From contig JAAVHK010000044.1 of NCBI GenBank assembly GCA_014799765.1, positions 1 through 23,868 of the forward strand: 23,868 bases of DNA, written 5' to 3'. This DNA comes from Ruminococcus sp. Its GTDB lineage: Bacteria > Bacillota > Clostridia > Oscillospirales > Ruminococcaceae. Positions 7,887-15,360 of this stretch are shown here, piece by piece. The notes beneath the pieces are model-generated. The model was not told the origin of the DNA. It searched no databases and saw only the letters and a list, made by a program, of their open reading frames with translations. Numbering within the stretch: position 1 is the stretch's first letter; each line of letters starts with the position of its first letter. Both the position numbers and the translations under genes were made by a program.

Positions 7887-7915
7887 TTGAAAAATCTTCC
7901 GGACTATGCTATAAT
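7887..7915 (+). promoter_or_regulatory. Promoter of the panBCD operon
   Basis: TTGAAA (7887-7892), 17-base spacer, TATAAT (7910-7915) with an extended TGC. Its -35 lies only 7 bases from the -35 of the divergent promoter. A leader of about 80 bases precedes panB; I see no known riboswitch in it. Confidence 0.8.
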
Positions 7916-8003
7916 TAATTAAAATCGAATCAAAAAGAATTGAACCTCTTGAACAGGGAATATTTTTATTGAAAAGATTCATTAAAAAAAGGAGTAAAAA
8001 GCT

Positions 8004-8843
8004 ATGAAAAATACTGTTGCAACGATACTGAAGCAGAAGCAATCAGGCGAAAAAATAACGATGCTTACTGCTTACGATTACACAACAGCCCGAATTATCG
8101 ACGAATGCGGTATAAATTCCATACTCGTCGGTGATTCCCTCGGAATGACAATGTTAGGTTATGATACTACACTACCGGTCACTATGGAAGACATGATACA
8201 TCATACGAAAGCGGTCACACGAGGTGCGAAAAATGCCTTTGTTGTTGCGGATATGCCGTTCATGTCATATCAGACAAGCACTTATGACGCCGTAGTAAAT
8301 GCCGGACGTCTCATAAAAGAGGGCGGAGCATCTGCCGTTAAACTCGAAGGTGGTGCGGAAGTCTGCGAACAAATCAGGGCTATTGTCGATTCTTCAATAC
8401 CAGTTGTGGCACATCTCGGACTTACACCGCAGTCTGTGAATGCTTTCGGCGGATTCAAGGTACAGGGAAAAACTCTCGAAAGGGCAAAGCAGATTATCGA
8501 AGACGCTCTTAAAATTCAGGAAGCCGGTGCTTGTGCGGTAGTTCTGGAGTGCGTACCGTCTGAACTTGCAAGGATAATTACTGAAAAACTTTCTATCGCC
8601 ACTATCGGTATAGGAGCAGGTAACGGTTGTGACGGTCAGGTACTTGTTTATCAGGATATGTTAGGACTTACAACAGGTCATACACCTAAGTTTGCGAAGA
8701 TGTTCGCAGATGCCGGAAAAATTTTCCGAGAGGGTATAAACGCATATATAGAGGAAACTCAAAACGGTAATTTTCCTGCTCAGGAACACACTTTCAGTAT
8801 AGATGACGATATAATAGCTGAAATCAGGGAGGATTTGAAATGA
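8004..8843 (+). CDS. panB: 3-methyl-2-oxobutanoate hydroxymethyltransferase
   Basis: 279 residues, the usual length. This cytoplasmic enzyme adds a hydroxymethyl group from 5,10-methylene-tetrahydrofolate to alpha-ketoisovalerate, giving ketopantoate, the first committed step to pantothenate. The metal-binding Asp residues are in VGDSLGM (D44) and ADMPFMS (D83), a Glu ligand in KLEGG (E115), and the catalytic Glu in LECVPSE (E182). The fold is a TIM barrel. Shine-Dalgarno AAAGGAG precedes the ATG at 8004. The last four bases overlap panC (ATGA), so the two are coupled. Ketopantoate reductase (panE) is not in the window. Confidence 0.97.
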   Translation: MKNTVATILKQKQSGEKITMLTAYDYTTARIIDECGINSILVGDSLGMTMLGYDTTLPVTMEDMIHHTKAVTRGAKNAFVVADMPFMSYQTSTYDAVVNAGRLIKEGGASAVKLEGGAEVCEQIRAIVDSSIPVVAHLGLTPQSVNAFGGFKVQGKTLERAKQIIEDALKIQEAGACAVVLECVPSELARIITEKLSIATIGIGAGNGCDGQVLVYQDMLGLTTGHTPKFAKMFADAGKIFREGINAYIEETQNGNFPAQEHTFSIDDDIIAEIREDLK

Positions 8844-9688
8844 AAACCGTAAAGACTATTTCAGAAGTACGTGAACAGGTTCGGAAATGGCGTTCAGAGG
8901 GTCTTACAGTCGGATTTGTGCCTACTATGGGTTATCTGCATGAGGGTCACGCAAGTCTGATTGATGCTTCCCACCGAGATAATAACCGCACTGTAGTATC
9001 AGTTTTTGTGAATCCTATGCAGTTTTCGCCGAATGAGGATTTGGAAAGCTACCCACGAGACTTAGAACACGATAAGGCTTTAGCAGAAGCACATGGTTGT
9101 GATATGATTTTCAACCCTGAACCGTCAGAAATGTATCATGAAAATTTTTCGTCATTCGTAGATATGACCGTTCTTACTGAAGAACTCTGCGGACTTAGCA
9201 GACCGATACATTTCAGGGGTGTATGTACAGTAGTTTCAAAGCTTTTCAATATAGTAAAGCCCGATAAAGCATATTTCGGCAAGAAAGATGCCCAGCAGTT
9301 AGCGGTAATACGTCATATGGTGGAAGATTTGAACATGGATATTGAAATAATAGGCTGTCCGATTATAAGAGAAGATGACGGTCTCGCAAAGAGTTCACGG
9401 AACACATATTTAAGTCCGGCAGAAAGACAGTCCGCATTGATTCTGTCACGTTCGCTGAAAAGAGGTCAGGAACTTATAAAATCCGGTGTGAAAGACTGTC
9501 AGGAAATAATTTCTGAAATAAAGTCGGTTATTGATACCGAACCGCTTGCAAGAATAGATTATGTAAAGATAGTTGACGCCGAAACTATGCAACAGATTGA
9601 AACCCTTGACCGTCCGGCATTATGTGCCATGGCGGTATATATCGGAAAAACAAGGCTTATTGATAATTTTTTTACAGAGGATATTTAA
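8840..9688 (+). CDS. panC: Pantothenate synthetase
   Basis: 282 residues. It joins pantoate and beta-alanine using ATP, through a pantoyl-adenylate. It belongs to the nucleotidyltransferase (class I tRNA-synthetase-like) fold: the HIGH-like motif is in PTMGYLHEGH (28-37), FVNPMQFSPNEDLESYPR is the family signature around pantoate, and the KMSKS-equivalent is AKSSRN (183-188). Shine-Dalgarno GGGAGG lies inside the end of panB and the start overlaps its stop. panD follows with no gap. The operon thus brings together the two halves of its substrate supply. Confidence 0.97.
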   Translation: MKTVKTISEVREQVRKWRSEGLTVGFVPTMGYLHEGHASLIDASHRDNNRTVVSVFVNPMQFSPNEDLESYPRDLEHDKALAEAHGCDMIFNPEPSEMYHENFSSFVDMTVLTEELCGLSRPIHFRGVCTVVSKLFNIVKPDKAYFGKKDAQQLAVIRHMVEDLNMDIEIIGCPIIREDDGLAKSSRNTYLSPAERQSALILSRSLKRGQELIKSGVKDCQEIISEIKSVIDTEPLARIDYVKIVDAETMQQIETLDRPALCAMAVYIGKTRLIDNFFTEDI

Positions 9689-10081
9689 ATGAAGATTTCA
9701 GTATTGAAAAGTAAGATTCACCGTGCTGTGATTACACAGGCGGAACTTGATTACATCGGCAGTATAACCATTGACGAGGATTTAATGGAATCCGCCAATA
9801 TATACGAATATGAACACGTCCATATAGTGAACGTCAATAACGGAAGTCGCATAGAAACATACGTCATTGCCGGTGAACGTGGAAGCGGTGTTATTTGTCT
9901 GAACGGTGCGGCAGCCCGAAGCGGTCAGAAAGGCGACTATATTATAATAATGTCGTATGCGGATATGTCGCCGGAAGAACTTAAAGAAAATCCGCCTAAA
10001 GTTGTATTCGTGGACGATAACAATAAAATAATCCGTACAGCACGTTACGAAAAACACGGAAAACTTGAGGATTTGAAATGA
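9689..10081 (+). CDS. panD: Aspartate 1-decarboxylase precursor (pyruvoyl enzyme)
   Basis: 130 residues. It converts aspartate to beta-alanine for PanC. The proenzyme cleaves itself between Gly24 and Ser25 (YIGSI), turning Ser25 into the pyruvoyl cofactor. Other family features are the N-terminal KSKIHRA, the NGSRIETY segment and the LNGAAAR segment that shapes the active site. The ATG directly follows the panC stop, with GAGG upstream. A conserved order panB-panC-panD is common in Firmicutes. No clear terminator follows; the next gene has its own promoter 11 bases after the stop. Confidence 0.97.
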   Translation: MKISVLKSKIHRAVITQAELDYIGSITIDEDLMESANIYEYEHVHIVNVNNGSRIETYVIAGERGSGVICLNGAAARSGQKGDYIIIMSYADMSPEELKENPPKVVFVDDNNKIIRTARYEKHGKLEDLK

Positions 10082-10091
10082 TGTGTTAAGG

Positions 10092-10121
10092 TTGACAAAT
10101 AAAAAAACAATATGTTATAAT
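10092..10121 (+). promoter_or_regulatory. Promoter of the GNAT gene
   Basis: TTGACA (10092-10097), 18-base spacer, TATAAT (10116-10121) preceded by TGT, an extended -10. The start would fall near 10128, giving a leader of about 80 bases. Confidence 0.8.
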
Positions 10122-10152
10122 GAAAATAAGTAAAGAATACAATCATAATTAA

Positions 10153-10186
10153 GAAAGGAGTATGGATTGAGGGAATAATTATTCCC
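10153..10186 (+). promoter_or_regulatory. Leader element: strong SD, two-codon ORF, 16-base palindrome
   Basis: GAAAGGAG (10153-10160) is followed at once by ATG GAT TGA (10162-10170), then a perfect palindrome GGGAATAATTATTCCC (10171-10186) able to form a hairpin. The acetyltransferase ATG is 22 bases further on and has no good Shine-Dalgarno of its own. This may be a translational control element or a DNA-binding site; the function is unknown. Confidence 0.45.
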
Positions 10187-10208
10187 TGTTATACAATGGT
10201 TAGTTCAC

Positions 10209-10700
10209 ATGAACATAATAATAAGAGAATACAGTGAAAAAGACATTCCGGAAATGACAGCCATATGGAATGAAGTAGTAGAGGACGGTATAGCTTTTCC
10301 GCAGGAAGAATTACTATCACTTGAAACAGGTAAAAAATTTTTTGCGGAACAGTCTTATAGTGCAGTTGCAGAAGATACGGAAAGCGGTAATATATATGGT
10401 CTTTATATTCTGCATCCAAATAATATCGGACGTTGTGGACATATATGCAATGCAAGTTATGCAGTATCTTCAAATTCAAGGGGTATGCATATAGGTGAAA
10501 AGTTGGTTTCTGACTGTCTTGTGCAAGGTAAAAAGCATAATTTCAGTATATTGCAGTTCAATGCAGTAGTCGCAACCAATATACACGCACGCCATTTATA
10601 TGAGCGTCTGGGATTTATACAGCTTGGCACTATCCCGAAAGGTTTCCGGATGAAAGATGGTCACTATGAGGATATATGTCCGTACTATCATGAACTATAA
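10209..10700 (+). CDS. GNAT-family N-acetyltransferase
   Basis: 163 residues with a single GNAT fold. It starts IIIREYSEKDIPEMTAIWNEV, the usual N-terminal strand and helix. The acetyl-CoA pyrophosphate loop is SRGMHIGEKL (R-x-x-G-x-G/A class), and ATNIHARHLYERLGF is the conserved end of the core, where Asn and Tyr are typical. It resembles the RimI/Pat-like group that acetylates small molecules or protein N-termini, but the substrate cannot be predicted. I chose the ATG at 10209 because upstream in-frame codons meet a stop at 10176. The gene has its own promoter and terminator, so it is a single-gene unit with a curious leader. Confidence 0.9.
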   Translation: MNIIIREYSEKDIPEMTAIWNEVVEDGIAFPQEELLSLETGKKFFAEQSYSAVAEDTESGNIYGLYILHPNNIGRCGHICNASYAVSSNSRGMHIGEKLVSDCLVQGKKHNFSILQFNAVVATNIHARHLYERLGFIQLGTIPKGFRMKDGHYEDICPYYHEL

Positions 10701-10707
10701 TAATATT

Positions 10708-10746
10708 CTCTCCGAAACAGAAAAAGTCCGGAGAGTTTATTTTTTG
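10708..10746 (+). terminator. Intrinsic terminator of the GNAT gene
   Basis: Stem CTCTCCG (10708-10714) with CGGAGAG (10729-10735), 14-base loop, then TTTATTTTTT. Confidence 0.8.
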
Positions 10747-10751
10747 TATTA

Positions 10752-10780
10752 TTGACACCGTATCATCAAAATGATATAAT
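10752..10780 (+). promoter_or_regulatory. Consensus promoter of purB
   Basis: TTGACA (10752-10757), exactly 17 bases, TATAAT (10775-10780), preceded by TGA (extended -10). The leader is short, about 30 bases, leaving no room for a purine riboswitch. Confidence 0.88.
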
Positions 10781-10816
10781 TAGAATGTAATTTAAAAACA
10801 AAAGGAGATTGTTAGA

Positions 10817-12256
10817 ATGAATAACAATACAAACAGTTATGAAAGCCCGTTCTGTACCCGTTACGCCAGTGAGGAAATGCAGTATATCTTTTCCGCAGAC
10901 AAGAAGTTCACTACATGGCGTAAACTGTGGGTAGCTCTTGCAAGGGCTGAAATGAAACTCGGACTTCCGGTCACCGCGGAGCAGGTCAGACAGCTTGAAG
11001 AACATATCAATGATATTGATTACGATATGGCTTCTGAACGTGAAAAGGTATGCCGTCATGACGTAATGTCACACGTATACACATACGGTCAGGCTTGTCC
11101 GGAATCTGCCGGAATAATACATCTTGGTGCGACTTCATGTTACGTCGGAGACAATACGGACGTTATTATAATGCGTGATGCCTTACAGGTTGTAAAGCGT
11201 AAACTTATTAACGTAATGAATAACCTTGCAAAGTTCGCCAACGAATACAAGGATATGCCTTGCCTTGCGTATACACACTTACAACCGGCACAGCTTACTA
11301 CGGTCGGCAAACGTGCTACACTCTGGCTGAATGAACTTCTCATGGACTTTGAAGACCTCGAATACAGAATTTCCACACTTAAATTACTGGGTTCTAAAGG
11401 TACTACCGGCACACAGGCTTCATTTATGGAACTGTTTGAGGGTGATACAGACAAGATAAAACAACTCGAAAAAATGATAGCCGAAGAAATGGGCTTTGAT
11501 TCTGTAGTACCAGTTTCCGGACAGACTTATTCAAGAAAAATGGATTCACAGGTACTTGCGGTATTGAGTGGTATTGCACAGTCATGCAGTAAATTTTCAA
11601 ACGATATGCGTATTTTACAGAGTTTCAAGGAAATGGAAGAACCTCGTGAAAAGAAACAGATAGGCTCTTCGGCAATGGCTTATAAACGTAATCCTATGCG
11701 TTGTGAAAGAATAACATCACTTGCAAGATACGTAATGATAGACAGTCTTAATCCGGCGTTTACTGCTGGTACACAGTGGTTTGAAAGAACTTTAGACGAT
11801 TCCGCAAACAAGAGAATTTCCGTTGCAGAGGCATTTTTAGGCGTCGACGCTATACTCAACATAATGATGAACGTCACAGACGGACTTGTTGTATATCCGG
11901 AAATTATACGCCGTCGTGTAATGGCTGAACTGCCGTTCATGGCAAGCGAGAATATCATGATGGATGCCGTAAAGAAAGGCGGAAACCGTCAGGAACTCCA
12001 TGACAGAATTATGGATTATTCAATGATTGCCGGTGAACAGGTAAAAGTTTACGGCAAGGACAACAATCTGTGCGAACTCATTTTAGCAGACACTATGTTT
12101 ATGGTAACAAAAGAAGAACTCGATGCCGTTCTCAAACCGGAAAGCTATACCGGAAGAAGTTCACAGCAGGTTGAAGAATTCCTGAATAATTGTATAAATC
12201 CTATTCTTGAAGCGAATAAAGATGTACTCGGCGAAAACTTTGAAATGAAAAACTGA
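10817..12256 (+). CDS. purB: Adenylosuccinate lyase
   Basis: 479 residues. It catalyses two steps of purine synthesis: release of fumarate from SAICAR (to AICAR) and from adenylosuccinate (to AMP). It is a soluble homotetramer of the fumarase/aspartase superfamily. The family signature is GSSAMAYKRNPM (283-294), whose Ser is the catalytic base region. THLQPAQ (153-159) carries a catalytic His, and HLGATS (102-107) binds substrate. Shine-Dalgarno AAAGGAG is upstream. It is not among other purine genes here. It is the first gene of a long plus-strand run; no effective plus-strand terminator follows it. Confidence 0.97.
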   Translation: MNNNTNSYESPFCTRYASEEMQYIFSADKKFTTWRKLWVALARAEMKLGLPVTAEQVRQLEEHINDIDYDMASEREKVCRHDVMSHVYTYGQACPESAGIIHLGATSCYVGDNTDVIIMRDALQVVKRKLINVMNNLAKFANEYKDMPCLAYTHLQPAQLTTVGKRATLWLNELLMDFEDLEYRISTLKLLGSKGTTGTQASFMELFEGDTDKIKQLEKMIAEEMGFDSVVPVSGQTYSRKMDSQVLAVLSGIAQSCSKFSNDMRILQSFKEMEEPREKKQIGSSAMAYKRNPMRCERITSLARYVMIDSLNPAFTAGTQWFERTLDDSANKRISVAEAFLGVDAILNIMMNVTDGLVVYPEIIRRRVMAELPFMASENIMMDAVKKGGNRQELHDRIMDYSMIAGEQVKVYGKDNNLCELILADTMFMVTKEELDAVLKPESYTGRSSQQVEEFLNNCINPILEANKDVLGENFEMKN

Positions 12257-12270
12257 ATTAATAATAAAAA

Positions 12271-12297
12271 AACCCTCCATTTTTTAGGTGGAGGGTT
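12271..12297 (-). terminator. Hairpin after purB, with its T-tract on the minus strand
   Basis: Stem AACCCTCCA (12271-12279) with TGGAGGGTT (12289-12297), 9-base loop. On the plus strand it is followed by GAATTAT, not by Ts. On the minus strand it is followed by a T-run (the A-tract at 12265-12272). It therefore looks like a stop for antisense transcription into purB, or an imperfect purB terminator that lets transcription pass. Confidence 0.6.
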
Positions 12298-12321
12298 GAA
12301 TTATATAAGCGAGGAAAATTC

Positions 12322-12831
12322 ATGAAAATATTTTTTATAGCAGATACACATTTCGGTGACGGAAATATATTAATCTACGAAAACAGACCCTTTAAAAGCG
12401 TTGAGGAAATGGACAGCACTATTATTAATAACTGGAATAATATTGTTTCGGAAAATGATAAAGTTTTTCTGGCAGGTGATTTTTCTTTTTACGATATGGA
12501 AAAAAACAAAGAAATATGCCGGAATCTGAACGGTGAAAAATTTCTTGTAATTGGAAATCACGATACTGAAAGTGAAGATTATTACTATAAATGTGGATTT
12601 TCCGGAGTAAGTCGTTATCCGATAATTTATGAAAATTTCTGGCTTGTCTCACACGAACCACTGTATATAAATAAAAATATGCCGTATGCGAATATTTTCG
12701 GACACGTTCACGGGAATCCCATATATACAGATGTTTCGGAAAGAAGTTTCTGTGTGAGTGCGGAACGTATAAATTATACTCCCGTTGAGATGTCCGAAAT
12801 AAAAAGGCGTATCATGGAAAAAGGAGTGTAA
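12322..12831 (+). CDS. Small metallophosphoesterase (YfcE/calcineurin-like)
   Basis: 169 residues holding only the catalytic domain. All five metal-binding motifs of the calcineurin-like phosphoesterases are present: ADTHFG (Asp8, His10), AGDFSF (Asp53), IGNHD (Asn79, His80), SHEP (His111) and GHVHG (His128, His130). A two-metal active site is thus intact. It is similar in size to YfcE/MJ0936-type enzymes, which hydrolyse phosphodiesters; the natural substrate is unknown. A GAGG lies 9 bases upstream of the ATG at 12322. The esterase gene follows after 3 bases, so they are co-translated. Confidence 0.92.
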   Translation: MKIFFIADTHFGDGNILIYENRPFKSVEEMDSTIINNWNNIVSENDKVFLAGDFSFYDMEKNKEICRNLNGEKFLVIGNHDTESEDYYYKCGFSGVSRYPIIYENFWLVSHEPLYINKNMPYANIFGHVHGNPIYTDVSERSFCVSAERINYTPVEMSEIKRRIMEKGV

Positions 12832-12834
12832 ATT

Positions 12835-13350
12835 TTGAAAATACTGAATATTCACGGATATAAAGGCAGTGCGGAAAATACTGCCTGTATGGTTCTGAAG
12901 AAACTGGGCCATGAAGTAATATCGCCACATATTGATTATGATGCAAAAACACCTTCCCAAATTCGTCGGGATTTAAAAAATATATTTAACGAAAACAAAC
13001 CCGATTATATAGTCGGTACGAGTTTAGGCGGATTCTTTGCACTGCTTTTATCGCAGGAATTTAAAGCCCCTACTGTGCTTGTAAGTACTTGCCTGTGTCC
13101 GTTCATAACGCTTCCGGAACTCGACTATAAAGGAGATATAAGAATCTTTATGGAACTTTTCGGAAAAATTTCCGATAATTTTCAGAATATTTCCGCTGTA
13201 GTGGGTGGTAAGGACGAGGTTATAAATTATCACGGATTCACGGAAAATTTAATGGAAGAATGCTATATTGTTCCGGAGGGAAAACATTCAGGAGCAACGC
13301 TTGATTTAGATTACTGGTTTAAGAAACTGATAAACAATAAGGAGTTATAA
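12835..13350 (+). CDS. YqiA-like alpha/beta-hydrolase (esterase)
   Basis: 172 codons from a TTG start; AAAGGAG sits inside the end of the preceding gene with proper spacing, and no later ATG keeps the first strand (KILNIHGYKGS). The nucleophile elbow is GTSLGG (Ser63), with acid Asp127 in GGKDEV and His151 in GKHSG, forming a complete Ser-Asp-His triad. The small lidless fold and HGYKGS oxyanion region resemble the UPF0227/YqiA esterases. It is cytoplasmic, with no signal peptide. Its substrate is unknown. Four bases separate its stop from the next gene. Confidence 0.88.
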   Translation: MKILNIHGYKGSAENTACMVLKKLGHEVISPHIDYDAKTPSQIRRDLKNIFNENKPDYIVGTSLGGFFALLLSQEFKAPTVLVSTCLCPFITLPELDYKGDIRIFMELFGKISDNFQNISAVVGGKDEVINYHGFTENLMEECYIVPEGKHSGATLDLDYWFKKLINNKEL

Positions 13351-13354
13351 TATT

Positions 13355-13920
13355 ATGTATGAAAAATGGATTGCACTGGCAGTAACAGCTGTTGTAAGTA
13401 CAGCCACGGCAATAGGCAAGAAAATATATGATAATAACTATTATGACGAAGACGGTTATAATAAAAAAGGTTACGACAGAGAGGGTTATGACAGAAAAGG
13501 TTATAACAAAAAAGGCTATGACAGAAACGGATATGATATAAATTCGTATAATCGGAGTTATTACAGCCAAAAAAAATCTGAGATGTCAGTATTGCTTAAC
13601 GATGCAAATAATCAGATGAAACAACACAGGATTGACTTTGCTTTAATGCAGATACGGATAGGACTTGAAAAGGGTATAAAATGTGTATTGTTACATAATG
13701 TAGCAGGTTGTAGTCCTGATGACCATACACTCAACAGTAACCTGAATATGTGCAGAAAAAAAATCTGCTTTATGATTATTTAATATCAAAATTATTTGAG
13801 GTAAAAAAATACTGTAATAATGAAGCCCATGACAATAACGGCAGTACAGAATACAATCAGGCATATTTCTGTTATAAGACTTTTGAAGAATTTATCAGGG
13901 AATTAAAAAATATTCTATGA
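13355..13920 (+). CDS. GY-repeat protein with HEPN-like C-terminal domain, needs a -1 frameshift
   Basis: In the first frame the protein ends at 13783 (142 residues). A -1 shift at the A8 run (13756-13763) carries the frame to 13920 and gives 188 residues. Seen in order: an N-terminal membrane helix (about 5-20); a series of five-residue repeats GYD/N-x-x (about 34-60); then helices. After the junction comes LLYDYLISKLFEVKKYCNNEAH and a final FEEFIRELKNIL. The helical part (LMQIRIGLEKGIKCVLLHN before the junction, KYCNNEAH after it) resembles DUF4145/HEPN-type four-helix domains, with Lys in place of the usual Arg of the Rx4-6H motif; this match is by eye and tentative. The start overlaps the end of the esterase region by only 4 spacer bases, with AAGGAG upstream. 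Confidence 0.7.
13756..13763 (+). other. A8 run with in-frame A_AAA_AAA slippery heptamer
   Basis: Zero-frame codons are AGA AAA AAA ATC. Slipping back one base gives AAT CTG CTT TAT and opens 52 more codons to the TGA at 13918-13920. Without slippage a stop follows after six codons. The direction and phasing are the same as at 7143-7149. Confidence 0.6.
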
Positions 13921-13933
13921 ACGGAGGAGTAAG

Positions 13934-14431
13934 ATGAAAAAGGAATATTTAGAGGCTGGAAAGATAGTAAATACGCACGGTATAAGAGGTGAAGTAAAAA
14001 TAATGCCTTATACAGACGTTCCGGAACTTTTATGCGAATTTGACAGGCTTTTCATGAATAAACAGGAAGTTTTCATAGAAAGGGCAAGAGTTGCGAAAGG
14101 TATGGTAATAGCGAAGTTAGAGGGCGTGGACACTCCGGAGCAGGCGGAAAAATTAAGGAATAAAATTCTGTATATGCACCGTGATGACCTCGAACTCGAT
14201 GACGACACATATTTTATACAAGACCTGATAGGCGTTGAGGTCAGGGACGTTGAAACCGGCGTTATTTACGGCAAAATAACCGACGTCATGCAGACCGGTG
14301 CGAATGATGTATACGTGATAAAGGGTACGGACAGGGAGTATCTGATACCGGCTATTGCGGATGTAGTCATTTCTACCGATATTGACAACAACATCATGAC
14401 CATTAAAGTTATAGACGGACTTTTTGACTAA
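13934..14431 (+). CDS. rimM: Ribosome maturation factor RimM
   Basis: 165 residues. RimM binds ribosomal protein S19 and helps 30S subunit assembly. The N-terminal domain opens with AGKIVNTHGIRGEVKI, the family signature. The C-terminal PRC-barrel contains DLIGVEVRDVETGVIYGKITDV and ends with LIPAIADVV, also conserved. Shine-Dalgarno GGAGGAG is upstream. In most bacteria rimM sits in rpsP-rimM-trmD-rplS. Here rpsP is absent upstream and four LRR genes separate rimM from trmD. Confidence 0.97.
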   Translation: MKKEYLEAGKIVNTHGIRGEVKIMPYTDVPELLCEFDRLFMNKQEVFIERARVAKGMVIAKLEGVDTPEQAEKLRNKILYMHRDDLELDDDTYFIQDLIGVEVRDVETGVIYGKITDVMQTGANDVYVIKGTDREYLIPAIADVVISTDIDNNIMTIKVIDGLFD

Positions 14432-14445
14432 AGGAGGATAAATTT

Positions 14446-15345
14446 ATGAATAAGAATTTACATCAACAAATAGGTAATCTAAATGAGAAAATAAATCAAC
14501 AAAAAGATACAATAAATGAAAAAGATATAGAAATAAAAAATCTATATCATATATTATCTAAACAAAACCAAAATTTATCAAAACAAAATGGAGAAATAAA
14601 TTGGCTAAGAGGTGAATTAAAGAGGCTAAATAACATTTTACAAGACAGAGATAGACAAATAAGTGTACTAAACTATAAATTAAATGAACTAAATCAAATT
14701 TTATGCGGAATGAATGGAGAAATAAAATTCCGAAATAGCGAAATGTTTAAGACTCTTTTAGAATTTGCTCAATCTCTACCTGTAAAAGTTCAGACGACTC
14801 CCGAAAAACAACCGATAGAAATTTGTAATAATGTATCAAAGCCATATGACCCTAAAGAATTTATCATAGATGACAGAATTTTATATAGATACATAGGTAA
14901 AAGTGAGGAAGTAACAATACCTTATGGAGTAATAAAAATCGGTGGTTATGCTTTTAGAGAAAATAAAATAATAAAAAAAGTAAATTTTCCTGAAACTGTA
15001 ACAGAAATTGGTGTACAAGCATTTGAAATATGTAAAAATCTTATTGAAGTGAATAATGCAAAAAACGTTATAAAAATAGGAGAAGAGGCATTTGCCCACT
15101 GTTCTAAACTTGAAAAAATAAATATTGAAAATGTTAAAGAAATAGATTATAATGCTTTTTGTTGGTGTAACAGTCTTAAAATACTGGAATTTTCTGACAA
15201 TATAAAAGAAATAGGCGATGGAGCTTTTGAATATTGTTCAAATTTAATAATTTCTATTCCTAATACCTGTAAATATGTTAAAGATAGTGCAAGATATTCT
15301 TTTAAGGGCTGTAAAAAAGTTTTAAGAAGAGAAGTAAAAAACTAA
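14446..15345 (+). CDS. Coiled-coil/BspA-like LRR_5 protein 1
   Basis: 299 residues. Residues 1-100 form a long coiled coil rich in Asn, Gln, Lys and Leu. A linker (VQTTPEKQP, 115-123) and DPKEFIIDD lead into the leucine-rich repeat part (about 148-295). The repeats follow the LRR_5 (BspA/TpLRR) form: VTIPYGV, then I..I....AF..C..L...., with units ending in AF or AFE plus Cys. There is no signal peptide, membrane segment or anchor, so a cytoplasmic location is likely. This is unlike classic surface BspA proteins. AAAGGAGG overlaps the rimM stop. The base composition looks more AT-rich than in rimM. Function unknown; such repeats usually bind proteins. Confidence 0.9.
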   Translation: MNKNLHQQIGNLNEKINQQKDTINEKDIEIKNLYHILSKQNQNLSKQNGEINWLRGELKRLNNILQDRDRQISVLNYKLNELNQILCGMNGEIKFRNSEMFKTLLEFAQSLPVKVQTTPEKQPIEICNNVSKPYDPKEFIIDDRILYRYIGKSEEVTIPYGVIKIGGYAFRENKIIKKVNFPETVTEIGVQAFEICKNLIEVNNAKNVIKIGEEAFAHCSKLEKINIENVKEIDYNAFCWCNSLKILEFSDNIKEIGDGAFEYCSNLIISIPNTCKYVKDSARYSFKGCKKVLRREVKN

Positions 15346-15360
15346 AAGGAGGATAATTTC

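Noticed and set aside
7921..8003. A riboswitch in the panB leader
   Set aside because: The 80-base leader shows no stable helices or known conserved motif.
10189..10479. Minus-strand ORF antisense to the GNAT gene
   Set aside because: No ribosome site or family signal; the plus-strand GNAT motifs explain the region.
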